Positions 15,590 to 24,130 of a stretch of 64,000 bases of DNA are shown here, one piece after another. Under the pieces are notes generated by a model. That model made no database searches and was not told the origin of the DNA. It saw only the letters and a program-made list of their open reading frames with translations. This DNA is from Alistipes sp. GTDB lineage: Bacteria > Bacteroidota > Bacteroidia > Bacteroidales > Rikenellaceae. The DNA is taken from positions 1 to 64,000 of the forward strand of contig JAFYQI010000006.1 in assembly GCA_017547175.1 (NCBI GenBank), written 5' to 3'. The translations under genes and the position numbers were made by a program. Each line of letters begins with the position of its first letter. The stretch's first letter is position 1.

Positions 15590-18055
15590 TTATCGTCCAC
15601 TTTCGGCGATCTTTCGGCGAATCATACCGTTCATCTCGTCAGCTGCGAGCAGCTCCTCGAGGGTCATGTGCATGCGGTAACGCCAGTAGTGACGCGAGTT
15701 GGCGGGCACGTTGATGCGCTCGTCGTTGGGGTTCTCGCGGCGCAGCTTGCCATCCATCGCTACCCAATCCTGCCAGGGCAGAATAGTCAGCATGGCGGGC
15801 GACTTAAGGTGTTGCTCGACGATCAGCTCGCAGATCCACGGCTCACAGTAGTAGGGAGCCTCGCCCCAGGCGTTCAGCACCTGGTTGTAGAAGCGCTGCG
15901 AGAGGGCGCGATCCTCCTCCCACCAAGCACGTACGGGGTTCATGTCGTGGGTCGAGGTGGTGCAGACCGAAAGGTAGGGGTAGAGCTGCGTCACTGCAAA
16001 CTCCACGGTCGGATCCTTCGGCATGCGCTGAATTTCGAGCGAGAGAATCTGTTCACCCTCCATCACGGCGGGTACGCAGTGGGGAATCATACCCAGATCC
16101 TCGCCACACACGAGCATGCCCGTAGCCTCGATCAAGGCGGGCAGCTTGCGCATCGCCTCGCCGTACCAGAAGTCGTTGTGACGGTAATAGAAGAAGTCGT
16201 TGTAAAGACGGTTGTAGGCGTCCTTCTGATCTTGCGACAGATTCTGGTAGCAGTTGCTCGACTGCGACGAAATGCGCGGATGGTAGTGCCCCGGCTTGTA
16301 TTTATCCTCGATAAAGAGTACGTCGTCGGTCATCGAAATCGGAGCCGTATGCCAATCTTTGTTAAACCAGAAGCCGTACGAACGGATCTCCTCCTCCGAG
16401 TAGGGCAGGGCGGGGTTGAAGCGACCCAGAAGGGCATTTACAGCCTCCAAAGGTACCTCCCAGATGCGGAAGAAGCCCAAGATGTGGTCGATGCGGTAGG
16501 CGTCGAAATACTCGGCCATCTTCACGAAGCGGGCCTTCCACCACGCGAAACCGTCCTCGGCCATCTTCTGCCAGTTGTAGGTCGGGAAGCCCCAATTCTG
16601 ACCCATCACCGAGAAATCATCGGGCGGAGCACCCGCCGACGAGTCCATGTTGAAGAGCTCAGGATAGACCCAGGCATCGACACTCGTGCGCGAAATACCG
16701 ATCGGAATATCGCCCTTCAATACCACGCCCTTCGAGTGCGCATAGTCGCGTACCTTACGCAACTGGCGATCGAGGTGGAACTGTACGAAGTGGTTGTAGG
16801 CAACCTCCTCGGGATGTTCGGCCTCGTATTGAGCAGCCTTCTCGGGGGTGTAGTCGGCCCACTTGCCCCAAGCGGTGAAGTCGGGTGTCGAGTAGGCATC
16901 TCGTAATGCGCAGAATACGGCATAGGGACGCAGCCAATGCTCGTTCGAGGCCATGAAGGTTTTAAACTCCTTCGAGGCAAAGCACTTCTTGCCATCCTGC
17001 GTGTATAATGCGTGCAGATAGGCGTTTTTGGTGTTGTTTACCAACTCATAGTCGATCTGCTCCAAGGCGTTCAGTTCGCGGCCCAACTTTTCAAAGTGAG
17101 CTGCAGCCTTCTTATCCTTCAGCTTACCCACGTCGGGCAGATGGAGGAACTGCGGGTGGAGCGCAAAGGTCGAATTGGCGTTGTAGGGGTAGGAGTCCTG
17201 CCACGTGCCGGTCATCGTCGTGTCGTTTACGGGCAGAATCTGGATAATCGACTGACCGGTCGAAGCGGCCCAATCGACCATCAACTTCAGGTCGTTGAAC
17301 TCTCCCACACCGAAGCTGTCGTTCGAGCGAAGTGCAAAGACCGGAATGGCTACACCGGCACCACGCCACGGATTCATCTTGAAACGGGGACGCAACGAGT
17401 CAATCACGACGCACTCGCCTTCACGCAGCGGACGGTCGAAGAAGTTATTCTCGCCCTCCTCCCAGGCTACGGCATCGCCCGTGGCGCTGTCTACAATGAC
17501 AAACTTGTAGGTAAAGGGGGTTGCGAGCTTCTCGCGTTTGATCACGGCCGTCCATACGGGCGATTCGGCGTCGTTCATCACGATACCTTTCTTGATATCC
17601 CAGTTGCCAAACTCCTTTTGATCGCCGACGAGTACTACATGCTGGTGGGTACGAACAACGGGAATCTCGGCGCGGATCATCACCTCATCGCCACCGAGTA
17701 TGGTCGCTTTTTGGGCCTTCGGGCGGGCAAAAACGCCATCGGTGAACATTGCCGAACGGAACGAACGGTCAGCCGGCATATCGTGCCAACGGTCGTAGAG
17801 TGAGATTCGCTTTACCGCTTTGTCGGTCGAGAGGCTATGTCCCGATCCCCACTCTTTGCGCAGCAGCTCTTCGCCACGGTGTACTTCGTAGTGGTAGCGG
17901 ATGTTGCGAGTGGTTGCGGCAGTCTTCAGCTCGCACTCCCAAATATTGCCACCGATGTAGCGCATCGGCTCGGCTTTGGGACGAGCACCGTCGAGCACCA
18001 AGACGAGATTTTCGCCGTATTGGGTCGCATACTCCAGTCTGAATTGAACAGTCAT
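15590..18055 (-). CDS. malQ: 4-alpha-glucanotransferase, DPE2 type with two CBM20 domains (GH77)
   Basis: 821 residues. Two N-terminal starch-binding CBM20 domains (about 1-95 and 125-225) precede a GH77 barrel. The catalytic residues are visible: nucleophile Asp523 in YRIDH, acid/base Glu652 in CGEDLGM and Asp704 in TSTHDMN. The 129-residue gap between Asp523 and Glu652 shows the insertion typical of DPE2-type enzymes, compared with about 47 in simple amylomaltases. It should transfer glucosyl units between maltose and glucan in the cytosol. No signal peptide is seen. A TATCTTTG element lies about 65 bp upstream. Confidence 0.93.
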   Translation of the reverse strand: MTVQFRLEYATQYGENLVLVLDGARPKAEPMRYIGGNIWECELKTAATTRNIRYHYEVHRGEELLRKEWGSGHSLSTDKAVKRISLYDRWHDMPADRSFRSAMFTDGVFARPKAQKATILGGDEVMIRAEIPVVRTHQHVVLVGDQKEFGNWDIKKGIVMNDAESPVWTAVIKREKLATPFTYKFVIVDSATGDAVAWEEGENNFFDRPLREGECVVIDSLRPRFKMNPWRGAGVAIPVFALRSNDSFGVGEFNDLKLMVDWAASTGQSIIQILPVNDTTMTGTWQDSYPYNANSTFALHPQFLHLPDVGKLKDKKAAAHFEKLGRELNALEQIDYELVNNTKNAYLHALYTQDGKKCFASKEFKTFMASNEHWLRPYAVFCALRDAYSTPDFTAWGKWADYTPEKAAQYEAEHPEEVAYNHFVQFHLDRQLRKVRDYAHSKGVVLKGDIPIGISRTSVDAWVYPELFNMDSSAGAPPDDFSVMGQNWGFPTYNWQKMAEDGFAWWKARFVKMAEYFDAYRIDHILGFFRIWEVPLEAVNALLGRFNPALPYSEEEIRSYGFWFNKDWHTAPISMTDDVLFIEDKYKPGHYHPRISSQSSNCYQNLSQDQKDAYNRLYNDFFYYRHNDFWYGEAMRKLPALIEATGMLVCGEDLGMIPHCVPAVMEGEQILSLEIQRMPKDPTVEFAVTQLYPYLSVCTTSTHDMNPVRAWWEEDRALSQRFYNQVLNAWGEAPYYCEPWICELIVEQHLKSPAMLTILPWQDWVAMDGKLRRENPNDERINVPANSRHYWRYRMHMTLEELLAADEMNGMIRRKIAESGR

Positions 18056-18119
18056 AGTAGTAGTTCTATTTTATGTTAGTTTGGTCTTGTGTGTGTTGTT
18101 AGGGTACAATCCCTCTATA

Positions 18120-18127
18120 CAAAGATA
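18120..18127 (-). promoter_or_regulatory. -7 element of malQ promoter
   Basis: Minus-strand TATCTTTG, 64 bp upstream of the malQ ATG. No good -33 TTG is found at 19-21 bp, so the promoter may be weak or activator-dependent. Confidence 0.5.
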
Positions 18128-18248
18128 GCGAAATTTCATATTGATTGATACGTGTGTCGGGAAATTTCTGCCGAATGGCCGTTTTTGAATGACGAACGGC
18201 CGATAATGACCTCTCGGAAGCGTAAGAGGAATGGAATGGACTGTGGGT

Positions 18249-19181
18249 TTAACTTTGTTGGTGGATTGTTACATCGGGGTGAGTCGGTGCGTGGTAAGCG
18301 CCGACAACCAACCAAACGCCGAGCCCGATTATCAGACCGAAGATGAGGGTGTCGGCATGCAGTTTGTCGAGCCCCATGGCTACAGAGATGAGAATGGCCA
18401 AAAGAGGTTGCAGGTAACTGTAGATGCCTGTAATTGTGGAAGATATACGCTTTAGCGCAAAGTTTAACATCAGGTTGGGCAGGTAAGTGGGTACAAAAAT
18501 TACGAAGGCCGTGGCGAAGGCGATGCGGCCGTGTAATGCTCCAAAGTCGGTTTTTAGCAACGATTCGGCACCAAAGGGGAGGAGCATCAGCGCCCCCAAA
18601 CAGTAGATCCACCGCATGACGGTAGTAACCTTGTAGCGAGCGATGGTGCCCTTGAAAAATACCATGTAAAGAGCTGTGGTACAGGAGGCACCGAATAAGA
18701 GCAGATTTCCGGTCAAGTCCGAGTGCGCATGCTGTGAGCCGCCGCTGGTCATTACAACGGCAATGGCACCACCCATGCCGAGCAGGCACCCGATCACTTT
18801 CCGTCGTGTGAAATGATCGCGACCGATCGCGACCGAAAGCACAAGGATCAGCAATGGGCCAATGGTGCTGATGATCGCGCCGTCGATGGGCGATGTGAAT
18901 GATAATCCATACATCATCAGTAGTTTCCGTACGATGGCCACGAGAAGTGCCGCGCCGGCAAAGATCCATTTGTCGCGTGTTTCAACCCGTTCGGGTGACT
19001 CCCAAAGGCGCGGTATCAGGGAAAGGAGTGCCGTGATTAGCAGTGCTGCCGTAACCATCGGCAACGGCTGGATATAGCGACCAAGCACCAGGACGTAGAA
19101 CGGATAATCCAGTGCCCATATCGTGTTGCAGAGTAGCAGGGCCAGGTGGGGTCGAAGCGCGTGTGTCATGGTAAGAGGCAT
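18249..19181 (-). CDS. EamA/DMT-superfamily transporter
   Basis: About 310 residues with ten predicted membrane helices in two EamA repeats (for example the segments around TNPLLILVLSVAIG-like helix 4 and IYSYLQPLLAILIS in the second repeat). The second repeat has the typical TGIYSYLQPL motif. Probable drug/metabolite exporter; substrate unknown. The start is uncertain: ATG at 19181 or 19169; a longer frame from 19223 lacks support. It is 68 bp downstream of ruvB's terminator-like hairpin. Confidence 0.82.
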   Translation of the reverse strand: MPLTMTHALRPHLALLLCNTIWALDYPFYVLVLGRYIQPLPMVTAALLITALLSLIPRLWESPERVETRDKWIFAGAALLVAIVRKLLMMYGLSFTSPIDGAIISTIGPLLILVLSVAIGRDHFTRRKVIGCLLGMGGAIAVVMTSGGSQHAHSDLTGNLLLFGASCTTALYMVFFKGTIARYKVTTVMRWIYCLGALMLLPFGAESLLKTDFGALHGRIAFATAFVIFVPTYLPNLMLNFALKRISSTITGIYSYLQPLLAILISVAMGLDKLHADTLIFGLIIGLGVWLVVGAYHAPTHPDVTIHQQS

Positions 19182-19240
19182 TTGAGGAGCAGTATTGCAA
19201 ATGCCGTACAAAAACGCTCGCATTGTCGGGTGTATGAACG

Positions 19241-19278
19241 AACAAGGGTATCGCGATTTGGTGTCGGATACCCTTGTT
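19241..19278 (-). terminator. Terminator-like hairpin after ruvB
   Basis: Perfect 12-bp stem AACAAGGGTATC / GATACCCTTGTT with a 14-nt loop just downstream of the ruvB stop. The following T-tract is short. Confidence 0.65.
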
Positions 19279-19288
19279 GTTGGTGCTT

Positions 19289-20293
19289 TTAGAAGAGCTC
19301 GCCGGCCTTTGTCTCGGGTATGAATCCGAGGTGTTGGTAGGCTAACTCGGTTACCTCACGGCCGCGTGGGGTACGTTTTAGGAAACCCTCTTTAATCAGG
19401 AAGGGTTCATAGACCTCTTCGATGGTTCCCGAGTCTTCGCCGACGGCAGTGGCAATGGTGTTCAACCCGACCGGGCCACCCTTGAATTTTTGGATGATCG
19501 TTGCCAGGATCTTGTTGTCCATCTGATCTAAGCCGCGCGCATCGATGTTGAGGGCCGAAAGGGCGAATTTCGTGATACTCAATTCGATGTGACCCTCGCC
19601 TTTGACCATGGCAAAGTCGCGAACACGACGCAGCAGGGCATTGGCAATGCGGGGCGTTCCTCGTGAACGCATGGCGATTTCGAGGGCTCCTTCATCGTCG
19701 ATTTCGATATCGAGGATGCGTGCCGAACGTTTTACGATGCCTGCCAAAACGGGGGTGTCGTAGTATTCGAGGTGGCAGTTGATGCCAAAGCGGGCACGCA
19801 AGGGCGAGGTCAGCAGACCACTGCGCGTTGTGGCTCCGATGAGCGTAAAGGGGGCCAGCTCGATCTGAATCGAGCGTGCTGAGGGCCCTTTGTCGAGAAC
19901 GATGTCGATCTTGTAATCCTCCATGGCCGAGTAGAGATACTCCTCGACAATGGGCGAGAGGCGGTGGATCTCGTCGATGAAGAGCACATCGCCCGGATTG
20001 AGGTTGGTGAGCAGACCGGCCAAATCACCCGGTTTGTCGAGTACGGGACCCGACGTCAGGCGCAGCTGGGCACCCATTTCGTTGGCGATGATGTTGGCCA
20101 GGGTCGTTTTACCCAAGCCCGGAGGGCCGTGCAACAATACGTGGTCGAGTGAATCGCCACGCATGAGTGCAGCCTTGATGAAGATGCGCAGATTCTCGAC
20201 GATCTTCTCCTGGCCGGCAAAGTTGCCGAGCTCTTGAGGGCGGATCTTGTTTTCGAAATCCAGGTCGCTCTCCGTATTGCGAATAATGGACAT
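19289..20293 (-). CDS. ruvB: Holliday junction branch migration helicase RuvB
   Basis: 334 residues of typical RuvB length. Walker [10 protein letters not shown] (56-64), Walker B DEIH (107-110), sensor [17 protein letters not shown] and the C-terminal winged helix ([20 protein letters not shown]) are clear. With RuvA it drives branch migration during recombination. ruvA and ruvC are not adjacent. The promoter is unclear: the best candidate (TTTC-N20-TAAATTCG upstream) is imperfect. Confidence 0.96.
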   Translation of the reverse strand: MSIIRNTESDLDFENKIRPQELGNFAGQEKIVENLRIFIKAALMRGDSLDHVLLHGPPGLGKTTLANIIANEMGAQLRLTSGPVLDKPGDLAGLLTNLNPGDVLFIDEIHRLSPIVEEYLYSAMEDYKIDIVLDKGPSARSIQIELAPFTLIGATTRSGLLTSPLRARFGINCHLEYYDTPVLAGIVKRSARILDIEIDDEGALEIAMRSRGTPRIANALLRRVRDFAMVKGEGHIELSITKFALSALNIDARGLDQMDNKILATIIQKFKGGPVGLNTIATAVGEDSGTIEEVYEPFLIKEGFLKRTPRGREVTELAYQHLGFIPETKAGELF

Positions 20294-20375
20294 AAGCGGT
20301 GTTTTGTTTCTGCGAATTTACAACAAAAAAGCGAGAATAGGAAACATCGTGCCGCTAAATTTTATCGGTTGATCG

Positions 20376-20407
20376 TTTGGAGAATACAATAAAAGATATT
20401 ATTTTTG
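20376..20407 (+). promoter_or_regulatory. Strong promoter of structured RNA
   Basis: TTTG (20376-20379), 20-bp spacer, TATTTTTG (20400-20407): full consensus. No protein gene follows, but a structured segment and a T-run do. Confidence 0.75.
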
Positions 20408-20412
20408 CAACA

Positions 20413-20610
20413 GATCGGTGTTATATGTGCCGATTGACATATTGAGCTAACAGCTTTATTCTGTGTAATCGAAACTTAGACACTTTCAGCACAAACGGAA
20501 TCAAAGTTGATGGTTCGCGCTTGGCGCGGGCTTATCACTTTATTCTATGTGCGGGCAGTCTAAGGCCTCGATTACGGATAAGGATGATTTGTCCGCGTCT
20601 CTTTTTTTTT
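20413..20610 (+). ncRNA. Structured non-coding RNA, rod-shaped (6S-like or Bacteroidales-1-like candidate)
   Basis: About 200 nt between a consensus promoter and a nine-T run (20602-20610), with no usable reading frame. Two small 5' hairpins (ATCGG/CCGAT at 20414-20434; AGCT/AGCT at 20445-20455) are followed by one long interrupted rod. Its pairs are 20465-20472 with 20568-20575, 20475-20481 with 20558-20564, 20489-20493 with 20548-20552, 20497-20501 with 20542-20546, 20503-20511 with 20534-20541, and the capping stem CGCGC/GCGCG at 20516-20528. A weak CGGAT/GTCCG stem precedes the T-run. The shape resembles 6S RNA, but I cannot identify conserved family sequence. It lacks tmRNA, SRP and RNase P hallmarks. 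Confidence 0.7.
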
Positions 20611-20685
20611 GGATGCGGGGAGGTATAAATCGAAAATATGAAGCAAAATTATCGATAGAAAAGTTCGAAACATCCTAATAGACTA

Positions 20686-20715
20686 TTGTATAACCCGAAT
20701 TTTTTGTTATCTTTG
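20686..20715 (+). promoter_or_regulatory. Promoter opposing tRNA-Arg
   Basis: TTG (20686-20688), 19-bp spacer, TATCTTTG (20708-20715). The transcript would start near 20722 and meet the hairpin at 20774-20808 after about 85 nt; read-through would be antisense to the tRNA and reach the XRE regulator gene. Confidence 0.6.
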
Positions 20716-20770
20716 CCCTGTGTTGGTCGTTTGTTGCGGGAGTGTGATGCGCTGGTTGTGCAAGTGAAAC

Positions 20771-20808
20771 AAAAAAACCGCTCCAGAAATGTATAGGAGG
20801 CGGTTTTT
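20771..20808. terminator. Bidirectional terminator next to tRNA-Arg
   Basis: Stem AAAACCGCTCC / GGAGGCGGTTTT with one bulge and an 11-nt loop. On the minus strand it directly follows the encoded CCA of the tRNA and ends in seven T; on the plus strand it ends in five T. Confidence 0.8.
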
Positions 20809-20882
20809 GGTGATCCCGTGGAGATTCGAACTCCAATCGTAAGAACCGGAATCTTAAATTCTATCCATTGAACTACGGGACC
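20808..20882 (-). tRNA. tRNA-Arg (anticodon CCG)
   Basis: Cloverleaf on the minus strand: acceptor GGTCCCG pairs with CGGGATC (one G-T), anticodon stem TAAGA/TCTTA, anticodon loop TTCCGGT giving CCG (reads CGG), T-loop GTTCGAATC. The 3' CCA is encoded at 20810-20808 and is followed at once by the terminator. Confidence 0.93.
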
Positions 20883-20889
20883 GGTCGGA

Positions 20890-20921
20890 CAAAGGTGAGA
20901 AAAAAAATTAACTGTTGCAAA
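20890..20921 (-). promoter_or_regulatory. Promoter of tRNA-Arg
   Basis: Minus-strand TTTG (20921-20918), 20-bp spacer, CACCTTTG (20897-20890), ending 7 bp before the mature tRNA 5' end. Confidence 0.65.
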
Positions 20922-20925
20922 TAAA

Positions 20926-21552
20926 ATGCAAGAAAACAAAAATTGGCAGCGGTTGGAAGCTGTGATTCGTTGGGCGAATATGTCCACCAACTATTTTGCG
21001 CTCCATATCGGTTTGTCGCGAGGTGAGAATCTCTACCAAATTAAGCGAGGAAATAACGGTATTTCGCTCAATTTGGCAGAGCGTATCGTGAAGCATTTTC
21101 CGGAAATCAACAAACTGTGGCTGCTTACGGGCGACGGTGAGATGATTGCGGGTGCAATGCATTCGTCGCTGGAGGTACCGTTCTATCGCGTCGATGCCGA
21201 GCGAGCCATTCGTCAGGTGGCCCAACTCGAGCCCGAGTGCATGTTGGGACTTCCCTTGGCCGAAAAATGTGATTTGGCGATGGTCTATTCCGATGCGGCT
21301 ATGGGGCGACAGTTGCCTGCCGGAACGATTGTTTTCTTGCGTGAAGTGGCCCCCGATGCGTTGATCCCGGGCAAGGAGTATTTGGTCTGCAGTGCTAAAT
21401 TCGATGCGCTTCGCGTGGTACGTACGGCCGAGCAGCCTGATTGGGTGCGCCTGGTGGCCGGTGATCGTAAAAACTACGACGATATGCTTTTGTTGCGCTC
21501 CGAAATCGAGCGTGTATATGCTGTGTGTGCAAAATTGACAATCAACCAATAA
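20926..21552 (+). CDS. XRE-type HTH regulator with degenerate S24/LexA-like C-terminal domain
   Basis: 208 residues. The N-terminal part (MSTNYFALHIGLSRGENLYQ and following residues, to about 70) is a helix-turn-helix of the phage-repressor type. The C-terminal part (GRQLPAGTIVFL, GKEYLVC) resembles the S24 peptidase fold, but the Ser-Met dyad segment reads SDAAMGRQL and the catalytic Lys position appears to be Arg (LRVVRT), so self-cleavage is unlikely. Probably a DNA-binding regulator; targets unknown. It sits upstream of ribE (16-bp gap). Confidence 0.8.
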   Translation: MQENKNWQRLEAVIRWANMSTNYFALHIGLSRGENLYQIKRGNNGISLNLAERIVKHFPEINKLWLLTGDGEMIAGAMHSSLEVPFYRVDAERAIRQVAQLEPECMLGLPLAEKCDLAMVYSDAAMGRQLPAGTIVFLREVAPDALIPGKEYLVCSAKFDALRVVRTAEQPDWVRLVAGDRKNYDDMLLLRSEIERVYAVCAKLTINQ

Positions 21553-21568
21553 AATAGCTTGTTAAACG

Positions 21569-22168
21569 ATGTTTTCCGGAATTGTAGAGGCGATGGCTGA
21601 GGTGGTGGCCATCCGCGAAGATAGAACCAACAAAGATTTTACGATGCGCTGTCCCTTTACGGGTGAGTTGAAGATCGACCAAAGTGTGGCGCATAACGGT
21701 GTTTGCCTGACAGTGGTGGCGATTGAAGGCGATTGCTATGTCGTAACAGCGATGAAGGAGACCCTCGATCGGTCGAATTTGGGGTTGCTTACGGTGGGCG
21801 ATCGCGTCAATGTAGAGCGTTCGATGCGTCCCGAGGCCCTGTTGGACGGTCATATCGTGCAGGGACATGTTGATCAGACGGCTCGCTGCACCAAGCGTGA
21901 GGATGCCGATGGTAGCTGGTACTACACCTTTGAGTACGAGCCGCAGGGCGGAGGTATGACGACCGTCGAGAAGGGATCTGTGGCCGTGAATGGTGTCAGT
22001 CTCACGGTGTGTGATCCGACCCCTTCGTCGTTCCGTGTTGCGATTATTCCCTACACCTTCGAGCATACCAATTTTCACGCCATTGAGCCGGGTACGGTTG
22101 TGAATCTCGAATTTGACATCGTGGGTAAATACATCGCCCGCCTGATGGAGAACTATATGCAAAAATAG
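21569..22168 (+). CDS. ribE: Riboflavin synthase alpha subunit
   Basis: 199 residues, two tandem lumazine-binding (Lum_binding) domains, starting with the diagnostic MFSGIVE; repeats carry NGVCLTV and NGVSLTV, and GHIVQGHVD is the substrate region. It dismutates two 6,7-dimethyl-8-ribityllumazine molecules to riboflavin in the cytosol. No FMN riboswitch is visible upstream. Confidence 0.95.
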   Translation: MFSGIVEAMAEVVAIREDRTNKDFTMRCPFTGELKIDQSVAHNGVCLTVVAIEGDCYVVTAMKETLDRSNLGLLTVGDRVNVERSMRPEALLDGHIVQGHVDQTARCTKREDADGSWYYTFEYEPQGGGMTTVEKGSVAVNGVSLTVCDPTPSSFRVAIIPYTFEHTNFHAIEPGTVVNLEFDIVGKYIARLMENYMQK

Positions 22169-22191
22169 CCCCCTCGAAAAACGACAAGGTC

Positions 22192-23244
22192 ATGAAGATT
22201 AAAACCAAAGAGTTTGCCTCGGCTCTGATCGCCGGTTTGGTAACGGTGATTATCGTGGCGTTGATGATCTATTTTGATGCTCGTTGGCTGGCGAGTCTCC
22301 TCGTTGCCATCGGAGTCTATGCACTGGTATTTGTCGCATCGCTCTTTGTGATTCGTAAATATGTGGCGTATAAGCTGAAGCCGATCTATTCGATCGTTCT
22401 CTCGCGCGATGTGCGCACGCATGAGATCTTCGACGAGTTGCAGGATAAGCGTGTAGAGAACATTGGCGAAGAGTTGACGGCCTGGGCCGATACGAACGAT
22501 CGCGAAATCACCCGCTTGAAGGAGGCGGAGGTCTTCCGTAAACAGTATTTGGGCAATGTGGCCCATGAGCTGAAGACCCCGATTTTTAACATTCAGGGCT
22601 ATATCTCGACGTTGCTTGATGGCGGTTTGGAGGATCAATTGATTAACCGTACCTACCTCGAGCGTGCCGAGAAGAGCATCGTGCGTCTGATCAATATTGT
22701 GAACGATCTCGATACGATCAACAAGTTGGAGAGCAATATGCACACCCTCGCTCGCGATACTTTTGATGTGGTGGCTTTGGCACGCGAAATTGTCGAGCAG
22801 GCCGAGATGGAGGCCGATAAACGCCACATTAAGTTGGCGGTGAAGGGGGCCGATAACCTGCCTTCGCCCTTCTGGGTGTCGGCTGATAAACATTATATCG
22901 GTCAGGTATTGGTTAATCTGGTCATCAATTCGATTCGTTATGGCAAAGAGGGTGGTCAGACCCGCATCAAATTCCGCGATATGCTCGATAAGATTCTGAT
23001 CGAGGTGGAGGATAATGGTCAAGGTATTGCCAAGGAGGATCAACCGCGCATCTTCGAACGCTTCTATCGTGCCGATAAGGGTCGTTCGCGTGAGCAGGGT
23101 GGTACGGGTCTCGGTCTGGCCATCGTAAAACATATCGTGGAGGCACACGGTGAGCGTATCACCGTCAGAAGTGAGCAGGGAGTGGGTACGACCTTCTCCT
23201 TTACGCTCAAGAAGGTGCCCGTAAGAGAGTTGGATAAGCAGTAA
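22192..23244 (+). CDS. Sensor histidine kinase (PhoR-like, orphan)
   Basis: 350 residues: two N-terminal membrane helices (about 10-28 and 33-53) with almost no periplasmic loop, then DHp with His125 in NVAHELKTP and an HATPase domain (NLVINSIRYGKEGG, VEDNGQGI, GGTGLGLAIV). No response regulator gene is adjacent; the one at 25563 has its own kinase. With so short a sensing loop the signal is probably in the membrane or cytoplasm. Confidence 0.9.
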   Translation: MKIKTKEFASALIAGLVTVIIVALMIYFDARWLASLLVAIGVYALVFVASLFVIRKYVAYKLKPIYSIVLSRDVRTHEIFDELQDKRVENIGEELTAWADTNDREITRLKEAEVFRKQYLGNVAHELKTPIFNIQGYISTLLDGGLEDQLINRTYLERAEKSIVRLINIVNDLDTINKLESNMHTLARDTFDVVALAREIVEQAEMEADKRHIKLAVKGADNLPSPFWVSADKHYIGQVLVNLVINSIRYGKEGGQTRIKFRDMLDKILIEVEDNGQGIAKEDQPRIFERFYRADKGRSREQGGTGLGLAIVKHIVEAHGERITVRSEQGVGTTFSFTLKKVPVRELDKQ

Positions 23245-23250
23245 AAGAGC

Positions 23251-24126
23251 ATGTTACAAACACTTTCAGTCGTTTGGGATTTTGATCCCGTATTGGTCCG
23301 CATCGGCTCGTTCGATATTCGTTATTACGGGGTTATGTGGGCATTGGCGATCTTGATTGCCGCCAAATTTTTTGACAACTTTGTTAAGCGAGAGGGACTT
23401 CCCGAGTCGGTCTCCGAGTCGATCTTCCTTTATGGAACACTCGGCACCATCATCGGATCGCGCTTGGGCCACTGCTTGTTCTACGATCCGAGCTATTACC
23501 TCGCGCAACCTTGGACCATTTTGACCGAGTTCCGTGACGGAGGTATGGCCTCGCACGGCGCTGCGATCGGTATTTTGGTCGGTTTGTGGCTCTTCTCGCG
23601 CAAGAATAAATTGCCCTACATCTGGTCGTTGGACCGTATCATTATCGGTGTGGCGATTGGTGGTGCCTTGGTGCGTTTCGGTAATTTGTGTAATTCGGAG
23701 ATCTTTGGTGAGGCAACTACGTTGCCGTGGGGCTTTGAGTTTGTTCGCTCGGGCAAGTGGCAGCATGAATATGCGCCGCTGGCAGTGCACCCCACGCAGA
23801 TCTACGAGGCATTGTGCTACCTGGTTGACTTTGTTGTTGTGACCTGGATGTATTATGGCCGCGATTTGGCGCGTCGTCGTCCGGGTTTGATCTTCGGTGT
23901 AGGTTTGATGGGTATCTTCCTCTCGCGCTTTTTGTTGGAGTTGATCAAGACCGAACAAGAGGCCTTTGAGGTGGGTATGACCCTCAACATGGGTCAGTGG
24001 TTGTCGATTCCCTTCATTTTGTTGGCCGGTGCGGTGATCTATTGGTCGTTGAAGCGCCCCGAGCAGCAGGTAGTGGTTGAAAAGGGACCGCGCATGACCC
24101 CGAAAGTAAAAACTAAAAAACGTTAA
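23251..24126 (+). CDS. lgt: Prolipoprotein diacylglyceryl transferase
   Basis: 291 residues, about seven membrane helices. Conserved sites: RDGGMASHGAAIG (the family's HGG-type motif), RFGNLCNSEIFGEAT and VHPTQIYEAL. It transfers diacylglycerol from phosphatidylglycerol to the lipobox Cys of prelipoproteins in the inner membrane, and so acts on the several lipoproteins of this window. The basic tail (KVKTKKR) is typical. It starts 6 bp after the kinase gene. Confidence 0.95.
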   Translation: MLQTLSVVWDFDPVLVRIGSFDIRYYGVMWALAILIAAKFFDNFVKREGLPESVSESIFLYGTLGTIIGSRLGHCLFYDPSYYLAQPWTILTEFRDGGMASHGAAIGILVGLWLFSRKNKLPYIWSLDRIIIGVAIGGALVRFGNLCNSEIFGEATTLPWGFEFVRSGKWQHEYAPLAVHPTQIYEALCYLVDFVVVTWMYYGRDLARRRPGLIFGVGLMGIFLSRFLLELIKTEQEAFEVGMTLNMGQWLSIPFILLAGAVIYWSLKRPEQQVVVEKGPRMTPKVKTKKR

Positions 24127-24130
24127 AACT

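Noticed and set aside
15668..16906. 412-codon plus-strand open frame opposite malQ
   Set aside because: malQ has all catalytic motifs in the opposite strand; the plus frame has no recognisable protein features and arises from codon bias.
18177..18201. Inverted repeat GGCCGTT...AACGGCC downstream of the EamA transporter gene
   Set aside because: No T-run on either strand and no neighbouring promoter element; too weak to call a terminator or operator.
20413..20610. Assignment of the structured RNA as tmRNA, SRP RNA or RNase P RNA
   Set aside because: No tRNA-like ends with tag frame, no SRP GGAA-tetraloop domain and no conserved RNase P core sequences were visible.
20613..20685. AT-rich stretch between structured RNA and next promoter
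   Set aside because: Checked for a continuation of the RNA, an att site or a second tRNA; nothing beyond short chance repeats.
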